Of a stretch of DNA of 64,000 nt, positions 10,921 to 21,079 are shown in pieces; positions within the stretch are counted from its first letter, which is position 1, and the number at the start of each line of letters is the position of its first letter. The notes beneath the pieces are model-generated. The model was not told the DNA's origin. It made no database searches and was given only the letters and a program-made list of their open reading frames with translations. The stretch is from Arctopsyche grandis (taxonomy: Eukaryota > Arthropoda > Insecta > Trichoptera > Hydropsychidae): NCBI RefSeq assembly GCF_051622035.1, contig NC_135355.1, positions 39,475,986 through 39,539,985 of the forward strand, written 5' to 3'. The position numbers were made by a program, and so were the translations under genes.

Positions 10921-12259
10921 GTAATAAAAATAAGTACTCATGTACAAACTAATCTAACCATATATGTGTCGCCTTGGGGTAATTTCTATCATGGCGCCTA
11001 TGGTAATAAAATAAAATAACGAGTGAAGTTGTACGTGACATGTCATCACGTTGATCTGACAGCGAATTCCCGTATATCGGTCGAGTCTAGTGGTTCGAAA
11101 TTGCCTCACTTATTTAAATCCGCGAGCGGTACTTCTTGGTTATAAGGGCGCATCCTAGCATCCAGTTTAGGTGAAATTCGTAGACATATAATATTTAGGT
11201 ACGTATAGTAGAATTTTTCGGGAAATGTTTGATGTAACGTCAATCACTGGCTGCATATTTTCAGTTTATGTGTTATAGGGTAAGTAAGTCCACTCACGGA
11301 CATTACAATCACAGATAAATCGCTCACGCGAAATTACGCTCACGGATTTATTAAAATAACGTACAAAAACGTTTTTTTTTTTTACACAAGATTTATTCCA
11401 CAACTCAATTAAACGTATCGAGACGAATTAATACACTATCATATCACAGATAAATAAATAAAAAATATATCCAAACCAGTTTAATCTCAATTTATTCACA
11501 AAGTATAGAGTTTGTTATAAGATTTTTTTAATTCTTCGTAATTGATAAGGATTTTCGTTCAGTTGCAATTATTTTTTTAATTGGTGTTAATTATCAATTC
11601 TTTTACATGTAAAATAATCAATTACATATATAATATTATGTTTTTGTAGTTGATTTATGTTCAATTCATCATCCAAGACTTCGTTTTCTTTTTAATTATT
11701 GTATCAACAGTACTATTATAAAATGATTGTAAGGTTTTTGAAATATGTAAATAGAATACAATAAAATCTATGTTCGGAACGTTTTTAATAAGTTTTCGAA
11801 TCCGATATCGAGACAGGTGTTGTCAACTGACATTTATTTGGTCAACTTACTACAGAAAAGCAAATTTAATAAAAAAAAACGTTGCCTTCACAACAGTAAT
11901 TGATGACGCCTCTGATATTTTTACCGATATAAATGAATTAAAAATATTTTTTGAAGATTTTAGCATATGTGGTTTTCAAGGTAAGTGTATTGTTTAATTT
12001 CAAAACGTGAAACTAAAAAACAAAAAAAAATTAATGAGTGTTGAATTTCAAAGAAATACAATGGAATACAAAAAAAAGCAAAAATTTTGTTTTGAATCAG
12101 TTTTATTTATTCGAAAACAGAACAAAACTAAAAAAATATGTAAGCATTGTTGATAATAAAAAATACATAAATGTAAATGTCAAATTGTACATTTATTAAT
12201 GAATTTTCAATTATTATTTTAATTATAAAATTTTAATCTAATCATATATATGTATAATA
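10921..12259. repeat. AT-rich repeat, inverted copy at 19,080-19,740
   Basis: About 11,380-11,990 is present in opposite orientation at 19,080-19,740, sharing for example AACTCAATTAAACGTATCG, CCAAACCAGTTTAATCTCAA and AAAATCTATGTTCGGAACG in diverged form. The copies are several hundred bp long and differ by point changes and small indels, as expected of old transposons of one family. Around 11,000-11,340 I recognise nothing. Confidence 0.5.
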
Positions 12260-13245
12260 TCACTATTCCGTCTGTCTGTCTGCCTGAGATAACGCTCTCC
12301 GTACTATAATAGTATTTTCGATTCGACGTATATGTACGTCACTTTTAAAACGTATACGAAGATATAATAACAAACTAAAAAAACTTCTATATATACTAAT
12401 CGATGCCAATCTTTCCACTTGGCTGAAAATTCAGCACCATCTATTGAAAATTTATTTAACTAATTAATTAATTAATTAATAAATATTAAATCATATATAT
12501 TTAAAAGGTATTTGAAAAAAATTCGACCGCGTTGGGATCGAACACATGACCGACGACACATTTCTTTTAATTTTTTTATTTAATAACTTAACACTATGAC
12601 GGCCGCTGACTCATATTTGTATCATGTTGGGTGTACAACGCTTACTGGCCGCTAATACATATATAATTCACGGGTCTATCTCACAGGAAGGCAAAGATCG
12701 AAAAATCTTAAGTCGCAAGATCAAAAAAAAAGGGGGGACGGTAAAGGGTACTATGTATACATATATAATATATATATTAATGGTATGCGGTGAAATTATC
12801 TCTCTTTTTGTCATACAGCCTTGTTTAATGTGCGCACGCATGATTCGGGAGGAAAAGCCTGTTCCTCTTGTTCCTGTTGTATCCTGCTCGCGCAAATTAA
12901 GTGAGGATGTACGACGGGGGGAGAGAGACTTTTACCGCACGCCACTGATATACATATATACTAACCGTTTTTCATATGTATGCATGGTACACGACTGCGC
13001 GAACTGTTTCACTCCGCTGATATATGTTTGTATCAAGTTTTCGTCATAAACGAAAACGTGATACAAAATTGTATCATCGGCTACAAACGATTGACGAAAT
13101 AGTTATATACAGTTCGCGCAGTCGTGAATCATATATGTGTCAGCGGCCAGTAAGCGTTGAGCACCCAACATGATACAAATATGAGTCAGCGGCCGTCATA
13201 GTGTTAATATGCCAACACCCATGCGATGATATATCATCAGGTATA
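12260..13245 (+). mobile_element. Helitron (H1), split by a MITE
   Basis: Starts TCACTATTCCGTCTGTC after an A, and ends near CATGCGATGATATATCATC with a decayed terminus (CACCAA in place of CACTAG). The family in this window has a 5' TC, a 3' hairpin CGATGA-TATG-TCATCG, and CTAG followed by T: the Helitron end structure. A piggyBac-like MITE splits it at 12,592-13,203. No helicase frame is present, so it is non-autonomous. It also carries a B-box-like GGGATCGAACACATGACC on the opposite strand. Confidence 0.75.
12592..13203. mobile_element. piggyBac-like MITE, 612 bp, in Helitron H1
   Basis: Flanked by TTAA (12,588-12,591 and 13,204-13,207). Inverted ends begin CACTATGACGGCCGCTGAC and extend for some tens of bp. 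Intact relatives of the host Helitron read TAACTTAATATGCC at this point, which shows the empty site. The interior shares GGAGGAAAAGCCTGTTCCTC and other blocks with the palindrome at 16,935-17,285. No transposase is encoded; the short open frames inside are not credible genes. Confidence 0.85.
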
Positions 13246-13317
13246 ACACCAATATACATTTAACATAACTATTTGACAACTTATTTATGTACTTATTAAC
13301 TATTTTATAACTTAAAA

Positions 13318-14799
13318 CTAAAAATTAAGACACAGGCCCCTTAGATACATTTCTAAATTTGGCCTGTACGCCCAATTGTCTGTCATTTTTATCACTGTTT
13401 CAGCCAAACGCACATATTCCGGCCGATGTTTTCGTTCGAAATATCCTCCGCCAATCGATTCCTCCACCAACTTTTCAGTTTCGGCTTGCAGGCCTTGCAA
13501 GGCCTTTAAGCACCTCCACAAATTTGTAGACTGTGTTCCAATTGTGTGCGACACCTTCATGTGAAATGCTTCGACCTCACAATCGGCCCGACCGTACTGT
13601 TCCAGCGTTCCATCTCGCACGTTCCACATTTTAATGTCTGCCACCCGAGGTTCTCGCCTCACGCCTTCTACGCTCTTTCCAATAAAGCTCTCTTCAAAGT
13701 ACGAAAAAAAGTCTTCTATTCTAGGTTGGATCGCTTCCGTTTGTGCCGTAACCCACGGCTGCATGATCTGACGAAGCTCTTCCCAGCTTTCGACGACGTG
13801 TTCCACGGGAACCAAAGCCAAAGCCGACACCATTTTGAATTTAACGGCGTTTTCAGCACCCTCGACATACAACAGGGACAATCCCAATTCTTGGATTTTA
13901 TCATTCAGATCCTGGCACAGTCTAAAGAAGCAACACGAGACCCGTGCATTCGGCCAGTGCGTTTGAACAGCACCGATGGCTGCTCTTTCGAAGTCGACCA
14001 TTATTCTCACAGGTTCCCATCCCGGAAGAATTGATTTCAGCTGTTCAAAAACCCTCATATATGTCATTTGAGTTTTATCCGGAAGCAGAAAATAAACTAA
14101 CGGTATGGCCTTTCCTGGTCTTTGATCGAGGCCTTCAAGCCTCGTGCCGTATATTGTATACAGCTGGGCGAAGAGTGGTGGAGACGTTTTAAAGGTACCG
14201 TCCATTAAAACTCCTTGGCAACCTCTTAGGAAGTCTACATTCTGTTGCGTGGCAAACATTAAAATTCTCTCTTCGCCGTTGTTCAACGCAGGGCCGGAAT
14301 CCCACATCAAAAATTGCTCCGATCGATTCTGGTTGCCCGTGGTTAGATATTGTGCGGGTATATTGATCTCGTTCCTCGTTGTTGGTGGAGGAGCCTGAGC
14401 TTTACTTCTCTGCCTTTGTATGTTGCGTATTAAGCTTTCGATTTTGGGCAACCTAGCCTTGGCCACGTCGGATGTGGTTATCAACGATGCTTGCAAAACA
14501 TCAGTAGTGACAGCGCCGACAGTGTTCGATGCTATTTCTCGCATATTGTTTTTAATTTGGCGCATCTCACACCTTAAAATATTCGGCAGATGATTATGCT
14601 CCCGCGACAGGTGTAATTCGCGTCTATTGTTTCTGGTAATTGCACGGCCGAAACACTTTGCTTTCTGATCGCACGTCCAATATTCTGTTTCACCGTTTGT
14701 AGCCGATCTGTGACGCAAATAACAATATCCATCTTCGCTCATTAATAGCACGCCATTCCGTTGGGTCTTTTCAAATTTTAAATTTTGCATTGTGTATTT
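13318..14799 (-). CDS. FLYWCH-MULE transposase-derived exon
   Basis: Open frame of 493 residues from a strong acceptor (TTATTTTTTCTTTACAG on the coding strand) at 14,800 down to a stop at 13,318. The first ATG inside the exon is at 14,790. Counting from it, residues about 14-67 are a FLYWCH finger (Y24-L25, W38-x-C40, C46, H65-x-H67). A proline-rich linker with PPPTTR lies near 134. The MULE core has D197 (MDGTF), D266 (VDFERAA) and a third acidic residue near 400 in CEVEAFH. The ATG at 14,826 lies upstream of the acceptor and is probably intronic. Entry phase is 0. It is related to but clearly different from the exon at 6,900, so the two are separate insertions or old paralogues. It may be an active MULE, a recent fossil, or a captured host exon. 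Confidence 0.8.
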   Translation of the reverse strand, partial: KYTMQNLKFEKTQRNGVLLMSEDGYCYLRHRSATNGETEYWTCDQKAKCFGRAITRNNRRELHLSREHNHLPNILRCEMRQIKNNMREIASNTVGAVTTDVLQASLITTSDVAKARLPKIESLIRNIQRQRSKAQAPPPTTRNEINIPAQYLTTGNQNRSEQFLMWDSGPALNNGEERILMFATQQNVDFLRGCQGVLMDGTFKTSPPLFAQLYTIYGTRLEGLDQRPGKAIPLVYFLLPDKTQMTYMRVFEQLKSILPGWEPVRIMVDFERAAIGAVQTHWPNARVSCCFFRLCQDLNDKIQELGLSLLYVEGAENAVKFKMVSALALVPVEHVVESWEELRQIMQPWVTAQTEAIQPRIEDFFSYFEESFIGKSVEGVRREPRVADIKMWNVRDGTLEQYGRADCEVEAFHMKVSHTIGTQSTNLWRCLKALQGLQAETEKLVEESIGGGYFERKHRPEYVRLAETVIKMTDNWAYRPNLEMYLRGLCLNF

Positions 14800-14853
14800 C
14801 TGTAAAGAAAAAATAAATTGTATCAATGAATAAAGTACGTATGGTTTTATATA

Positions 14854-15371
14854 CGGTTGTGGCTATTTGCAGGTACTATATCTGAAAATTATTGGCTATT
14901 TGCAGGTACTATATCTGCGACAGGCGCAAAGCCTTCTGCGCATGCGCGTGAACTGTCACTGTCAGCGTGTTTACTGTTATAAATTTTGTTTTAAATCTCT
15001 TAAAATTTAGTTCGAACTCGTTAAGTGACGTAGAGTAAAAAATATAATCCAAATTAGTTAATATTATTAATTGTTAGAAGACTATTATCATATACAACGT
15101 ATAATACTTATGTACATACAAGTACAAGCCGCGAACTAGCTAAATGATATAAATCTATTATAATAACGTGCGAAATTTATTTGCCTCATGTATAATGAAC
15201 GATTGATTAAACAAGTCTAGCATACATTAAATGTAAGAAATTATAATCGGATTATAAGTGCCCGTGTGCCCGTCACAGATATAGTACCTGCAAATAGCCA
15301 ATAATTCGCAGAAATAGTACCTGCAAATAGCCAATAATTCGCAGATATAGTACTTGCAAATAGCCACAACC
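14854..15371. mobile_element. MITE with subterminal repeats, 518 bp, 8-bp TSD
   Basis: Flanked by TTTATATA (14,846-14,853 and 15,372-15,379). The ends are inverted copies of GGTTGTGGCTATTTGCAGG, continuing to ACTATATCTG. The GGCTATTTGCA-type unit occurs twice at the left end and three times, inverted, at the right end, at about 31-bp spacing. Subterminal repeat arrays of this sort bind transposase in hAT elements. The 8-bp duplication also suggests hAT. No transposase is present. Confidence 0.75.
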
Positions 15372-15679
15372 TTTATATAATAATAACTAGCTGAATCCGG
15401 CATGCCTTGCAATGCCACAATAACGCAAGCAATTCCCGTTCCCGTTCCCATTTGTCAGAAAAACGCAGACACATTTGAAATTATTCAATTGTTTATTTTA
15501 GCCTAACGAGGCAGGTCGCGATGCGAAAACATTTAAAATTATTGCATTGCATTCCCGTTTTTGGCGATTTTTTTTTACAGAAACCATCGCGGACATGCAC
15601 ACAATAACTCTCGTAAGTTTCATCGCAATCGGTTCAATGGTATAGGAACGGATTCGTGACTAACAGACAAACATTGATT
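15372..15679. repeat. dispersed repeat with TTCCCG hexamers
   Basis: About 15,380-15,660 belongs to a family also found at 52,240-52,700 (inverted) and 61,960-62,110. Shared blocks are TTCCCGTTCCCGTTCCC, AACCATCGCGGACATGCAC and GTAAGTTTCATCGCAATCGG. The hexamer run is polymorphic between copies. The class is unknown. Confidence 0.5.
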
Positions 15680-16138
15680 GGTGCTAGTTTATGTAGTATG
15701 CGGTCTACTTGCACATATCCACTTTAGTATGCGATCTACCTTCACGTTTTTACTTTAATATGCGGTCTCACTGTCTAAGTTCTCGCGTGTGACACTGAGA
15801 CTGAATAATACCGACCGTAACAACCTAATCTTATATGAAAAGGGCCAACCTTAACTTAACCTAACCTATCCTGACCCTAAAAATAAATAGGTGTTGGCTG
15901 CTAAGATATTTTTTTTTAAGTTTTATTACATCATTATTTTCACAAAAAAAAAAACATATCTTAGCAGCCAACACCTATTTATTTAAGGGTCAGGATAGGT
16001 TAGTTTGAGTTAAGGTTGGCCCTATTCATTTAAGATTTAGTTAAGTGATATGTATCGTCGTTGATGTATGTACAAATAAAGTTACACGTAAAAAAGGTAG
16101 ATCGCTTTCTAAGGTAGACCGCATACTAAACTAGCACC
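15680..16138. mobile_element. palindromic hAT-like MITE, 459 bp
   Basis: Exact 8-bp duplication CATTGATT at 15,672-15,679 and 16,139-16,146. Termini are inverted GGTGCTAGTTTA, continuing to GTATGCGGTCTAC. An inner long palindrome (about 15,830-16,030) has arms containing CAGCCAACACCTATTT around a short T- and A-rich loop. Confidence 0.8.
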
Positions 16139-16328
16139 CATTGATTTTTATATATGTCACAGTGAAATTATATTTCAAATGAAAATATAAATATTTTCAC
16201 TGACGTTTCAGCGAAATCATAACCAGTTACATTTTCAGGGTTGGTTTTATTAATTTAAGATTAGATTGTTGGGGTTGGTATTATTTAAGGGTTAGGATAG
16301 GTTAGGTTAAGTAAGGGTTGGCCCCATT

Positions 16329-16547
16329 CAGTGCCGGTTTTAGGGGGGGGCTAGGTGGGGCGGCGCCCGAGGGCGCCAAATTATTTAGGGCGCCGCTCGA
16401 TGCGTCAAAGGCGCTTTAAAATTTAAAATTAGAGCGCCAAAAGCCATACAAAAAATTTAGGCCATACAAAATAAAGGCGAATTTTGTTTTCTAAGGGTGT
16501 TTAGAAAAAATTGCCCGAGGGCGCCATTGGGTGTAAGGCCGGCACTG
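16329..16547. mobile_element. hAT MITE, 219 bp
   Basis: Termini CAGTGCCGG and CCGGCACTG, flanked by GCCCCATT and GCCCTATT (7 of 8 bases identical). The uninterrupted target GGCCCTATTCATTT is seen at 16,018-16,031 in a related sequence. The interior is rich in GGCGCC blocks. CAGTG termini with an 8-bp duplication are typical of hAT. Confidence 0.8.
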
Positions 16548-16695
16548 GCCCTATTCATTTAAGATTGGGTTGTTAGGGTTAAATTTATAAAGTTAAAAGT
16601 TGTAAATTCATTGTTTGATACATGAATTCACCGCTTGAATTGGTGAAAATATATTTTCACTTGAAATATGCTTTCACTGTAACATAAACATAGAC

Positions 16696-16934
16696 TAGTG
16701 TTGTACCCGATGACATATCATCGATGAGATGCCTCTCATCTTCAAGAATTATCACATGATTTTGGCGGTTGATTGATCGTTGAAACGATCCGTTTTATTA
16801 TGTAATTAACACTGTTTTATTGAATAATTCTTTTTTAATCGTTTTTCAGTTGTATTTTATTGAAATAAAATTTATGACGACTTATATCTATTTGTTTTAT
16901 CAATATTCCACTTTGTATATTCTATATCGGTCTC
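16696..16934 (-). mobile_element. Helitron 3' end fragment
   Basis: Reads CTAGTGTTGTACCCGATG followed by a CATATCATC hairpin arm: the right end of the Helitron family on the minus strand. The sequence then departs from the family, so the copy is truncated. The rest of the interval is AT-rich. Confidence 0.5.
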
Positions 16935-17285
16935 CGTGACGAGCCAGAATGTTAAATTACAGAAAACACAAATATCGGAAGGCAAAGATCAAAAATCGAA
17001 AGATCTTAAGTCGAAAGATCAAAAAAAAAAGGGTGCATGGTAAACGGTACAACAGGAACAAGAGGAACAGGCTTTTCCTCCCGTATTAATCTGCGCGCGC
17101 AGAATACGGGAGGAAAAGCCTGTTCCTCTTGTTCCTGTTGTGCCCTACTCGCGCAAATTAAGTGAGTATGTACCGTTTACCATGCACCCTTTTTTTTTTG
17201 ATCTTTCGACTTAAGATCTTTCGATTTTCGATCTTTGCCTTCCGATATTTGTGTTTTCTGTAATTTAACATTCTGGCTCGTCACG
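16935..17285. mobile_element. 351-bp near-perfect palindrome (foldback element)
   Basis: The left arm from CGTGACGAGCCAGAATG is matched in inverse at the right end by CATTCTGGCTCGTCACG. Arms of about 160 bp pair almost completely around a centre near 17,096 (CTGCGCGCGCAG). The main asymmetry is a block of about 35 bp on the right side (near CTACTCGCGCAAATTAAG). Blocks shared with the interior of the MITE at 12,592-13,203 show a common ancestry. Confidence 0.8.
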
Positions 17286-17371
17286 TAGACCCATTCTATA
17301 TATGTACATATGTGCATGTTCAATTTATAGAGATCAAAACATATATTATCGAAATTTGACAATATAATATA

Positions 17372-17819
17372 CTAGTGTTGTACCCGATGAAATATCATCG
17401 CATGGGTGTTAGCATATTAAGTTATTAAATAAAAAAAAATTAAAAGAAATGTGTCGTCGGTCATGTGTTCGATCCCCACGCGGTCAAACTTTTTTCAAAT
17501 ACCTTTTAAATATATTTAATTGTTTAATATGAAAAAAAAACCTACCTACCTACCTACATATAAACTATATATGTAAAACACTGATAGAAAAATTAATTAA
17601 TTTTCAATAGATGGCGGCAAATTCTCTACCAAGAGGGAACACTGGCAGCAAATAGTATATATAGAAGTTTTTTCTTTTGCTATTGTATTCGTATATAAGT
17701 TTTGGCAGTGGTTTAGTCGTGACGTATGTATATATGTATGACGAATCGAAACGATTATTATAGTACGGCGAGCGTTATCTCAGACAGACAGACAGACACA
17801 CACACAGACAGAATAGCGA
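17372..17819 (-). mobile_element. Helitron (H2), 448 bp, complete
   Basis: On the minus strand it starts TCGCTATTCTGTCTGTG after an A and ends with the hairpin CGATGAAATATCATCG-type arm, then CAACACTAG before a T. Internal blocks (AGATGGCGGCAAATTCTC, the B-box-like GTTCGATCCCCACG) match the other Helitron copies. Non-autonomous: no Rep/helicase frame. Confidence 0.8.
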
Positions 17820-19079
17820 TATTATATATACACATATGATAAATTATTATATCGTGGATTAAAAAAAATATTATAAAAATGATTAATTGTGGAGATTAAC
17901 TAATTTATTATAATAAAGAAAACATTGAATTTAATAATTTTAAATATTATTTTTTTCATTAGGACTTCAATTTTGCCGTAATTTAAAAAGCAATTTTTTA
18001 ACTTAATTTAAAAAAATTTCGATTGTTATTTTTTTCTCTATGATATTCTATTTCAGCTGCAATATTAGTTTCAACTGCTAGGTTTATTTTTTTATCGATT
18101 TTTGGACATAATTTCAATTCGATTTCAAGTGCAAATCGCATCCGGTTTGGTACACATGCATCCGGAGTGATAAAATAAAGAGAGATAGAAGAAAAATTAT
18201 AAAAAAGTGAACATTGGATAGTTTTTCATCGATGCAATGACACATGTATCTAATTATATAGAATTCAAATTAACTTGTAATGATAAATTTAAAATATTCT
18301 CAGATAAATTATGATCACTGCACTCGTTTGAAAAAGTCAGATGACTTATTTGGACAAATCTGCGGATTTTCAAAAGCTTTTATTTAGTTTGTACTACCGG
18401 TAGAGTACCAAAGGCTTATTTTCGGTCAAATACCGATACCACCGGTATCGGTACTTTCGGTATTGCAATCCCTAGTGACAACAACAGAGTGTATTTACAT
18501 AAGTTTCTATAACACTATACACTCAATAAACTGAAAATAGAAAGCGATTAAATGAGTCTGCCACTCTTAATCGGATACCCAATGAATGAATTAATGTTGA
18601 GATTACACCACATCACCATAAAAAATCTCAAAATGATCAATTAAAAGAAAAATTATATACATACATACATTTATTTAAAAACTGCACTGTCTAAGATGAA
18701 TCCAAGGGCGGTCCAGGTTGTAGATGTGTAGCGGAAAGTCAAGTAGATAAGTCGTGAAGTGATGAATCCAAGGACGGTCCAGATCGTAGTTATTATACGT
18801 AGCGGTCGGTGCAATAGTTAAGAGTCGCGAATCAATAAAAAAGCAGGCCAGATATATGTGAAATGAAATGAAGCAGACGACGGATGATGAATGTCTCAAG
18901 CGAAAGTAGAACTAAGACTGAATGCACTTTACCTATTTTATATACCCAATGTGGAATATAAAATTACATTTACATGTACGAAAGTCTCAATCCCGAAAAC
19001 CAAACAATCAAAGGGATAAGCTCTTTATGTTCATTGACTTCGTATCAAATATTGTTAACTTTTGCATATCGAATTTTGT
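17820..19079. other. AT-rich, short tandem repeat inside
   Basis: Mostly featureless AT-rich DNA. At 18,697-18,785 a block ATGAATCCAAGG-CGGTCCAG occurs twice about 65 bp apart, with shared GTAGATAAGTCGTGAAG context. No credible gene. Confidence 0.35.
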
Positions 19080-19769
19080 ACTTCTTTGATTCAGATGCGG
19101 GCTGTTCGATTGAACATCGTTTATAATCTTTTTTGCTATAGAAAAATAATTTAAATATTTAAAAGTCAATTGACAACACCTGCCTCGATATTCGATTCGT
19201 TTGCGGAGCATTTTTTTAAGCATTACAACTTTTCTAGTTCGTAGAAAAATGTTTTTTAGTTGAAATTTTTTAGTTGAAAACACCTGCCTCGGTATCGGAT
19301 TCGATAACTTATTAAAAACCTTCCGAACATAGATTTTATTGTATTCTATTTACATATTTCAAAAACCTTACGATCATTTCATAATATTACTGTCGATACA
19401 ATAATTAAAAATAAAACGAAGTCTTGGGGATGATGAATTGAACATATGTATGTTATTAAATACAAAAACATAATATTATATAGTTGCGTTGGTTATTTTA
19501 CATATAAAGGAATTTATAATTATCACCAATTTAAAAAAAATACTTGTAACTGAACGAAAATCCTTATTAATACGAAGAATTAAAAAATTCTTATAATAAA
19601 CTCGGTACTTTGTGAATAAATTGAGATTAAACTGGTTTGTATATGTATTTTATTTATTTATCTGTGATAGGATAGTGTATTAATTCATCACGATACGCTT
19701 AATCGAGTTGTGGAATAATTCTTGTATAAAAAAATAACGTTTCTGTACGTTAAACCCTTAACCCTTTAA
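19080..19769. repeat. inverted copy of the 11,380-11,990 repeat
   Basis: See the entry at 10,921-12,259. The two copies face each other and bracket about 7 kb that includes the FLYWCH-MULE exon at 13,318. Both contain the diverged AACTGGTTTGT / CCAAACCAGTTTAATC block and the CCGAACATAGATTTTATTG block. Confidence 0.5.
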
Positions 19770-20290
19770 ACCCTTTGCCTGCGGCAATAAATATAGCGAA
19801 CAAGCCTAATAAATATAGAACTGTACGTGGCACCTTTTTCGTGAATTTGGCAATCGAGTTTTCAACCTTAAATACAGATTTTAATATTTACTCAAGTAAC
19901 CAGATATGTTAATAAACACCTAAAGTATTATTTTAAACAATAAAATACATAATATATCTCGTAGTTTTGGCTTAATTGTCAAATAATCATTCTTCATACA
20001 ATTGAGACGTATCGTCGCCATTGTTCAACAGACGTGACGTCACATAAACGAGGTTTCACTACGGTTCCACAAAAAACTAATTTTGACTGGTATATATTCA
20101 TTTTAAGCAAATTGAATAGATGGCATTCAACTCTCAGTAATATATTCAACCAATTTTGAACCTTAAAATAGTTGAAATAGGCGCATATAAGGCTCAAAAT
20201 CCCGTGCAAAGTTCAGAAATTCTATAGAAGACAGCCGCGCTACAGACTTGTCGCGCAAAGCTTCCATAGAAGACGGCCGCGGGCAAACGG
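19770..20290 (-). mobile_element. piggyBac-like MITE copy A, about 520 bp
   Basis: Flanked by TTAA at 19,766-19,769 and 20,291-20,294. One end is ACCCTTTGCCTGCGG and the other CCGCGGGCAAACGG. Further copies are at 26,550, 27,297 and 35,099. Each carries a perfect palindromic TGACGTCA (CRE-type) motif in its middle. Short open frames in these copies only reflect the shared repeat. Confidence 0.85.
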
Positions 20291-20573
20291 TTAATAATTC
20301 CGTGAGCTTTGTCGCGTGAGCGATTTGTTGAGTGAGTGAAATGACGTTGAGTGTACGGTTCGCGAGCGATTTGTTGCGTGAGTGAAATGTCGCTGAGTGT
20401 AAGGTCCGTGAGCGATTTGTCGTGACACCATAACCAATAAGTACCTAATTTTTGTACAAAAAAAAGTGAGCAGTTTTCATGTTGGGAATTTCTCACGTTG
20501 GTGATTTTCTGTGCGAGATCGATCGTCATTCGAGAGGTAATATTACCGAACCAATAAAAAACATATGTATTAC

Positions 20574-20885
20574 CGTATCATTATTTTCTTCGTTCAATAA
20601 AGGTTCACCAATGTCTGGAGTCGTCTCCTCTGGATTACAACTACTCGGTCGCATTATGCTATCTTCATCATCGACGGGGGGGTTACGTAGCTGCGACTCT
20701 GGTTCGTCCTCCCAAACTAAGTCATCCAGTAAAACTTCTTCCAATTTAATATTCAAACATTTAGACGATTTCTGTCTCGCCTTTACATCACTCTGTGTAC
20801 AGATCTTTTTAAACTGAGTAAACAACGTCAAGTTGCGTTCACACGACAAGCACATTGTATGGGACAGTCCGTCGTGCTTTCTCAC
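20574..20885 (-). CDS. ZAD zinc-finger gene, exon 2
   Basis: The exon runs from an acceptor (TTTACCGTTGCAG, coding strand) to a donor (ACG|GTAATA) and encodes 104 residues in phase 0 at both ends. The start (VRKHDGLSHTMCLSCERNL) supplies the second zinc-ligand pair, C-x2-C, of a ZAD domain, followed by a QFKKIC helix. The rest is an acidic linker (DDLVWEDEPES) typical of the region between ZAD and DNA-binding fingers. The open frame continues past the donor for 16 codons (to 20,526), so readthrough without splicing would give a short protein. The downstream partner is inferred to be one or more of the same-strand phase-0 exons at 14,799, 8,249 and 4,343. Confidence 0.75.
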
Positions 20886-20965
20886 CTGCAACGGTAAATA
20901 AATCGGGAATAATAGAATCTAATCGGAACATATTATAACAGATTAGATTTAGGAGAGTGTCCGAC

Positions 20966-21079
20966 TTTTAGCTGACAGCAGTTCGAGATGCGTTCCTGCA
21001 ATTCCAGAGATTCAGAACTACCGTAGATGGGAATGCTAGATTCATCTGGTACCGGACACAGGCAAAGCCGGCACGTCAT
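20966..21079 (-). CDS. ZAD zinc-finger gene, first coding exon
   Basis: ATG at 21,077-21,079 is the first one after an in-frame upstream TAA. It gives 38 residues starting MTCRLCLCP and containing IPIYG and LQERISNCCQLK. These are the first zinc-ligand pair (C3, C6) and the first helix of a ZAD domain, a dimerisation module found in arthropod C2H2 transcription factors. Joined in phase 0 to the next exon it completes the ZAD (two C-x2-C pairs about 48 residues apart). The donor would be AAA|GTCGGA, which is weak at +3 to +5, so the exact boundary is uncertain. The exon is too short to stand out as a long open frame. Confidence 0.7.

Noticed and set aside
13376-14398. Several plus-strand open frames over the FLYWCH-MULE exon
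   Set aside because: They are antisense shadows of the minus-strand transposase frame and have no domains of their own.
15830-16030. Telomere-like repeats (CCTAACCTATCC, TTAGG-type words)
   Set aside because: Only two or three imperfect units, mirrored by the palindrome of a MITE. Not a telomeric array.
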